A stretch of 64,000 bases of DNA. It comes from Gyrodactylus bullatarudis (taxonomy: Eukaryota; Platyhelminthes; Monogenea; Gyrodactylidea; Gyrodactylidae). The translations under genes and the position numbers were made by a program. The stretch is taken from contig SSNU01000007.1 in assembly GCA_012064415.1 (NCBI GenBank), positions 1-64,000 of the forward strand. The letters are read 5' to 3'. How positions within the stretch are numbered: position 1 is the first letter of the stretch; each line of letters starts with the position of its first letter. Below are positions 58,366 through 64,000 of this stretch, piece by piece. The notes under the pieces were generated by a model that searched no databases, had not been told where the DNA came from, and was given only the letters and a program-made list of their open reading frames with translations.

Positions 58366-59216
58366 GTAAATTATCCGAATTTATTTAAGAAATCTTCATT
58401 TAACACTAATAATATTAATCCATAAGATGATGAGTAGTCTGGTAAAGCTTGCAAGCATACAATACAAAAGTATGGCTTTAATAATTTTGAAAATTTATTT
58501 TGAAATGTACGAGTTTTTGATAATTTGTCAAACAGACTCGAACAAACAAATTATAATTACAAAAATCCTAATTTAGATGGAAATGTAAGGGAGATAATTT
58601 TTGAAGAATAATGATGAATTTCATCATTTATATCTCATGTGTAATTCAAATGTTCTATATTTAAAACGTTTTAAATAAAAATATGTTGTATTATTGCTTC
58701 TTACTTAAAAGTAGGCACAATATATTATATCAAGTTTTGAATAAAAATGCTCTGAGTTAGTACTTGTTTCTAAATTCTTGTTATAAGTGAGAGACTTATT
58801 CTTTGTACTGTGCTCATATATTCACCTTATGATCTATTCATTTTCTCTATAATGAGGGGTGTGTGATTCGAGATTATTATTCCCGATCAAAGTCTAAGAA
58901 TTGTACTTTTATTGTATACATTTTTCCTACCTCTTTAGGGTAGATATCCACATATATAGGCACGAATTATGTACTGTGTATTACACACAGTGTATGTAGT
59001 GGATAGTAAAATTTAATTTAAAAATAATATCTAGATTCAATCTCATTGGTCAATGATTTTCTGCTGAAATCTATCTGATTGGCCTAGCTGGGCAGGATTT
59101 CTTTCAACCATTAATAGTAATTTAATTTCATATTATCACATTCTATATATATAACACCAAAGTTGAGCATTGTTATTTTTGGGGATAATAAAAATAATGA
59201 GTAGTGATTATTGATT
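58366..59216. promoter_or_regulatory. divergent promoter region of ZMYND11 and the 59.2-kb gene
   Basis: About 850 bp between the two start codons. On the plus side there are two inverted CCAAT boxes (ATTGG at 59045-59049 and 59078-59082) and a TATA-like TATATATATAA at 59144-59154, about 65 bp before the ATG at 59217. No clear element is seen near the ZMYND11 start. Confidence 0.5.
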
Positions 59217-59798
59217 ATGCAGACATTGCCCAATTTTCGTCGATCTCAAAAATCTCAAAATGGAAACTATCAACTACAGACGTCGGTGCATGAAAATTCA
59301 GGTTATGCAGAGACAAGTTATCCGATTAATCAGGAGTCATTACTCCTCTCACAGACCGATAGGCAAACATTGGCGAATGCAACAAAAATGGGCACAATGC
59401 CAAGGAATACCAAGGTTTCTTCACCTCGGCCTGCATCCGCTGCACCATCAGAAAAGATTTACCAAAAGCCAAAGACTATATTTGATTCTGTAGACAGCCT
59501 CAATGAGCCATGGTATCGGACAACAGCGATAAAATCTTTGAAAAATAACAAAGAGTTGAACAAAAAATTTGAAGATTTCGAAAGACGGCGTCTGATCGAT
59601 GAAAGGAAGAAGAATTTCTATGAAACTGATGAGGAAGGCGATAATGAAAATGAATTTATCGAAGATCCAATCAGAGACGAAAAGGTTTATCGTGAACAAG
59701 AACGGAACCTGGTACATCGGCGAAATCAGAGAATGAAAAAGACGTATTCCACAAGAAGTGGTTGCTTCACTGAAGATCAAATTTCTGATTACAAGTGA
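59217..59798 (+). CDS. unrecognised charged protein, probable first coding exon
   Basis: An open frame of 193 codons from ATG 59217. Residues 1-80 are Gln/Ser/Pro-rich and probably disordered (SSPRPASAAPSEK). From about 85 on it is strongly charged and helical: IFDSVDSLNEPWYRTTAIKS, NKELNKKFEDFERRRLIDER, then an acidic block and a basic tail. I do not recognise the family. The final codons AAG-TGA read as a donor consensus (AA|GTGAGC at 59795), so the gene may continue across a long intron beyond or within the window. Codon use and lack of low-complexity AT runs support a real exon. The upstream TATA and CCAAT boxes fit a promoter. Confidence 0.55.
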   Translation: MQTLPNFRRSQKSQNGNYQLQTSVHENSGYAETSYPINQESLLLSQTDRQTLANATKMGTMPRNTKVSSPRPASAAPSEKIYQKPKTIFDSVDSLNEPWYRTTAIKSLKNNKELNKKFEDFERRRLIDERKKNFYETDEEGDNENEFIEDPIRDEKVYREQERNLVHRRNQRMKKTYSTRSGCFTEDQISDYK

Positions 59799-61084
59799 GC
59801 ATTGTTTGGCTTTAAAGAGGCATTTTTAGACAGTGTATTTCTATTTGGTTTTTTACACGTTGATAAGTTAGGTGAAGTAAAGTTTTGAGCGACAAATTGG
59901 CTAGACGTATTGAATAAATGAATGAGATTCGATATTTAGGAAAAATGCCCGATAGAAGAAAATCAATAGCCTTTGCAACTAAACTAATAGAGGTAGCTAA
60001 ATATTTCATCGATTAGATTTTTCTTTTCTTCAACTATACGGCCAGATGTAGGAGATAAACTTTAGTCAAAGTGAACAATTTAGGATCAAAGAATATTTTA
60101 CTTTTTCTTAGTTAAATCTATTTTTATTAGTTTTTTGGGAATCTATTCAGCATGGTTACTCTAAAACGTAGAAATTAACAAAAAGACACAGATGCATCAT
60201 AAACCGGGGTTTCAGGTTTATCGACTGAATTAACCTCTCGTTGACGTATTCTGACTTTTTAGAAGTGTATAACTTGAAAGACTGCCAAGATTGAATAGAC
60301 GTTCAAAACACTGCTAAAGTAACATGCTTTTTGAAAAGAACAGAACTTCTTAAACTGTCAACGTATAGCTGTATAACTGACCTTAAGAACTTATCAACAT
60401 ACATTTATTTTCTACATGGGTTCTAAAGTATTCTTTTTCATGATGGGAAACATTATGCCTCGTATTTTTCCATTCCATTTATGTAATTCACTAATTACTA
60501 TTATTTATCAACAAAAGAATAATCAAAGAAAAAAGTGACATTTAAATACGTTATCTCATTCTATCTCGTACCTTTATCTACAGGGGGAAGGAAATCAGTA
60601 CTGGGAATCAAGCAGTAGGTGTGACATATCTGATCTGCTCAAACTCAATTCTGATTGAGTTAATTTTCTCTACTCTCTTTCTCTACTGATGCAATAAATT
60701 ATGATTTTTTGAATTGTGAGCTAAATTCCCATTTTTCCAACTTGGGGTTTTTTTTAATGAAATGTATTAGAAACCAAATTTGCTAAATGTGGTCTAAGTG
60801 TAATACTTTGGTTTAGTGAAATATTGATTTATTTCAAAAGAAAAATAATGTTCAAGTTATGAGCCAGGTAATTCACTAGGGAGCTTTTTGACGTAACGCC
60901 TTTTCTCTTCCTATTAAATTGATCTTCATTCTCCGCTGCCGTTCAAAATATCATTTCTTTGGTTGGCAATAAAAAAATAATAACTAGGAAAATAGATTTT
61001 TAGTGTCAGCGTCGAATCTAAGGCTAAGACCATTTCTAGAATAGCTCAATATAATGTTATTGTATGATACGCAATGTATATTAG
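59799..61084. other. possible intron or intergenic region
   Basis: No coding region supported on either strand. If the preceding exon uses the donor at 59795, this is intronic. Confidence 0.4.
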
Positions 61085-61885
61085 GCTAGAGTGAAATTTT
61101 TATTTTTCTGAATAGCTCACGAGAGGACTTACTTTTCTGATAGAATTTAGCACTCAGATCATGTTTTGCATATTTTAACCCTATCGATGCCATAGCTAAA
61201 CGAAGAAAGTTTCAGGCTTAATTCTCTCATAGAATTACTTAAAATCCGATGATAAAAAACATTTAGGACAAAATTTTATGAAATTTTTTTCATCAGAGTC
61301 TGATTTAATGGCATACATATGCCTGGGTCGCAAAAATATGGCATGATAGCAAACTTAGATAGTTTGTGATTTACTATCACAAACTATTATGAAAAAATCT
61401 TTCAAAATCATTTGAAAAAGTCAGTTTGAAAGGGTTAAATCGTGAGAATCATTGTCCATTTTTTTTCATAATATCCCACGGACATGATAAAAATACGAAA
61501 TTTAACTATTTTTGAACGGTGAAATTTGAGAAACTCATAGAATGGCCAGGAAATCCAGGATTTTAGTGATTACGTAGTAAAATTTCATTGAAAATTGAGC
61601 GGCGATTTGAAAAATTCTGGATTTTTGAAACTGACACTTGCTTCAATAAAAAATAATGCTTAGAATTGATATTAAAATAGAAATAAAAGATATATTAACA
61701 CCAAATGTACATTTCTTGAGGGATCATCAGTGGTATCACTTTAAAAATGATAAGAGTCAAATAATTGAATGAAAATAATAATTTACAAATCATGAAAGAA
61801 ATAGTAAAAGTTTAAGAATTAAGAATAAATGCAAGCTGAAAAAACATCAAAGTTCTATCAGAAAAGTCGAGGTTAAAAATGTATA
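61085..61885 (+). repeat. repeat F copy interrupted by repeat E
   Basis: Colinear with 48945-49345 but with about 240 bp extra at 61180-61440. It is interrupted at ATTGATA by a repeat E unit (61668-61855, containing gtacatttcttgagggatca). It resumes with ttctatcagaaaagt, which directly follows ATTGATAG in the 49.3-kb copy, so the nesting order is clear. Confidence 0.7.
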
Positions 61886-63073
61886 TTAACAAATTCAGTA
61901 TGAAATCGTAGGAGAAAAGTTAAGTCTTATCTTCAATAAAGATTCAATCCAAAACTTATACAAGGTTCTTAAATTGACTCTTTCAAAGTTTCTCAGATTT
62001 CGTAAAGTTTTAGTATTTTAAAGGACATGTATTTTTGAAAAGACTGTTAAGCAATATCTAGTTTGACTTTCCTCCAGTAGAGAAATTATTGCATTTCTAA
62101 ACTTCATTTTTATAGCTTCAAAATTTCAAGCAATACAAATTTTATGTTTTTCTTGTAAAATTTATTTATGCCAAGTGTGTGTAGCACTGGATAGTTATTT
62201 GATCGATACGTATTCCTTCTGTAGATAAGAATGCAACTAAATTTGATGTAACTGTATTCAATTATAGAGCTTGCTTTCGCAAGAAATCGCATCTTCTTTC
62301 CAAAAGTAGAATTTGCTCCCTGGAATTGATTGCATTTCATTTACATCGATTAACGTCTTAAAGAAGTTCTTAGACAATCAAAAATTACTTTTTCATATTC
62401 CTTGTTGTGTCACCAAATATTGAAAGAGAATGATTTGTACTTAAATGGCATGAATCATACTGATGAGTATGCCCGAAATAGAGGCCTATTTTGAGGAATA
62501 ACTGATCCCATCTTCTTTCTTTATTCAAAATCGAATTCTTTTAGATTCTTGCTTTGCCCTTCTGATTTGAAAATTCAAATTTAAGGAATAGTACGTATCA
62601 ATTCTTGAATTGAGCCCTTTTAGATATTGAAGTTCTTGGTTAATTCTAGTCAAAACCTATGCTCTGAATTTCCCCTCCTACCTACTCAAAATCAGCAAGA
62701 TTAATCTTCTAGTTGAGTAAAGAATACATAACAAGTACACAGTAACCTGGTTGCAAAATATAATGCCTGTTCACGATCACATGGAGCAATGAAAGCTTAG
62801 TATGCGATTACTAAACATCATATCAAGAAAGAAACCATAAATTGTCAGGCATAGATCTTCTCTTGGTATGAATATTTCTTGCTATAAACTTGTCTCCCCT
62901 TTCTAGTCCAGATAGACCAGGCTACAACAAGGTACATTTCAGATAGCCACTGTAGCCACAAGCACCTCAGTAGCAGTCAAAGACTCTGATATCATCGATG
63001 GAATGACAGGTGATCCTGTTCCAAGTTGTAAATCTAAAATCTAATTTTAGCATATTCCTCAAACTATTCAAGA
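61886..63073. other. AT-rich stretch, nothing recognised
   Basis: No open frame over 76 residues and no conserved motif on either strand. Confidence 0.5.
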
Positions 63074-64000
63074 AAACAGCATAGATGTATGGGTTAAAGA
63101 AAAATTTCTTATCAACCTATGTAAACTCAATCTACACTTAGTTAATATGAAGATAAAAAATTTTCATTTTTCTCATCAAAAATTCGAATTTGATCAAGAT
63201 TTTTTGGAATCTGGATCATAAGACCCATTTTCCCGATATGGAGAAAAAAAATTTGGAAAAAATCAATTCTTTTGAAAATTATGACAAATTTTAAATCTTG
63301 AGGTAGCACGAAAATCCCATTTTTTGGACTCTGAGTTAACAATTTTTGTTGATTTCAAAGTGAGAGAGTGATCAAAACTTGATTTTTAGGATCACGACTA
63401 GACAAAGAAATCAAATATGCTGAATCTTATTTCAAAAATCACCCCTTAATCGATCACCACCTGAAAATCAATGAAATTTTGTTGATTCGAAATCTCTGAA
63501 AAATGACGAATTCATCAAAAGTTTTATGATGATAATCGGTTTTCTTGTCTTATTGTGATCCTAAAAATCAACTTTTGATCATTCTCTAATTTTGAAATCA
63601 ACAAAATTTTCACTTTAAACTTCAAAAAATGGGAATTTGGTCCTACTTCAAGATTTCAAATTTGCCATAATTTCCTTAAAAGTTGTTTTTTTTTCAATTT
63701 TTTCTCGCTATCTTAAAAGTGGGCCTCATGATCTCGATCAAATTCGATTTTTGATGAAAAAAATGAGAATTTTTAAAAAAACATAAATTCTCATCTTCAT
63801 ATTAACAAGCTTTATATGTTCAGGAAATCTATTCCTATAATCTTCAACTACCTTGGCGTATGTGGGCTCTTTCACTTTTCTCTCCATTTTTGCTATTTAT
63901 TGGAGAATTTTGGTGTTTTTTCAGCTTGCATTTATTCTTAATTCTTAAACTTTTACTATTTCTTTCATAATTAGTAAATTATTATTTTCATTCAATTATT
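63074..64000 (+). repeat. repeat E copy split by a long foldback element
   Basis: 63074-63110 and 63805-64000 correspond to adjacent parts of the 20380-20690 repeat (cagcatagatgtatgggtta; ctattcctataatcttcaac). The foldback element lies between them. The copy runs off the window end. Confidence 0.7.
63110..63805. repeat. ~690-bp palindromic foldback element
   Basis: Termini TTAGTTAATATGAAGATAAA and the inverted TCATCTTCATATTAACAAG. Inner arms pair through aaaaattcgaatttgatcaa with gatcaaattcgatttttgat, and gagagagtgatcaaaacttg with caacttttgatcattctcta. Two short unpaired regions lie near the centre. Same family as 30537-30912 but longer. Confidence 0.82.

Noticed and set aside
1..64000. CRISPR arrays, operons or bacterial regulatory elements
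   Set aside because: The window is eukaryotic with spliced genes. No regularly spaced repeats with unique spacers were seen.

Overview
This is a window of an AT-rich animal nuclear genome. The genes are metazoan (SLC22 and SLC43 transporters, polypeptide GalNAc-transferase, arfaptin, HAP40, UBC9, FAM50, TIM50, ZMYND11), they are split by GT-AG introns, and they are embedded in hAT, Tc1/mariner, IS630-like and foldback transposon debris. I cannot name the species. The proteins are well diverged from vertebrate orthologues and the intron sizes are unusual, so I would place it only as an invertebrate.

Layout. 1-3.7 kb: no recognised gene. 3.75-5.27 kb (-): intronless SLC22-type transporter. 5.3-9.1 kb: a minisatellite and an IS630/Tc1-type transposase 3' fragment. 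9.1-10.93 kb (-): 3' half of a GalNAc-transferase gene, abutted by a complete hAT element (11.195-13.965 kb, +) with a full BED-finger transposase ORF. 15.2-18.2 kb: a tight three-gene block of arfaptin (-), HAP40 (+) and UBC9 (-), head-to-head then tail-to-tail with about 90-110 bp gaps. 18.2-26.3 kb: no gene recognised. 26.33-27.70 kb (-): two-exon RhoGAP protein. 31.25-32.70 kb: a long-inverted-repeat element enclosing one ORF. 35.8-41.45 kb (+): three-exon SLC43-type transporter with transposon relics in its introns. 41.8-44.3 kb (+): FAM50 and TIM50 in tandem. 45.08-58.37 kb (-): nine-exon ZMYND11/BS69 homologue (winged helix, PHD, degenerate bromodomain, PWWP, long disordered region, coiled coil, MYND). 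59.2-59.8 kb (+): an unrecognised coding exon, divergent from ZMYND11. 60-64 kb: nested repeats.

The most striking observation is the intron-size distribution. Housekeeping genes are interrupted by introns of only 23-38 nt: 24 nt in UBC9, 23 nt in FAM50, 25, 28 and 32 nt in HAP40, 33 nt in TIM50, and 28 and 38 nt in the hAT transposase. Genes next to them have kilobase introns. Each tiny intron is inferred from reading frame plus protein homology. The UBC9 and FAM50 cases are especially firm because the flanking residues are near-invariant in the family. The other notable structures are palindromic foldback elements, two of which sit inside copies of another repeat family.
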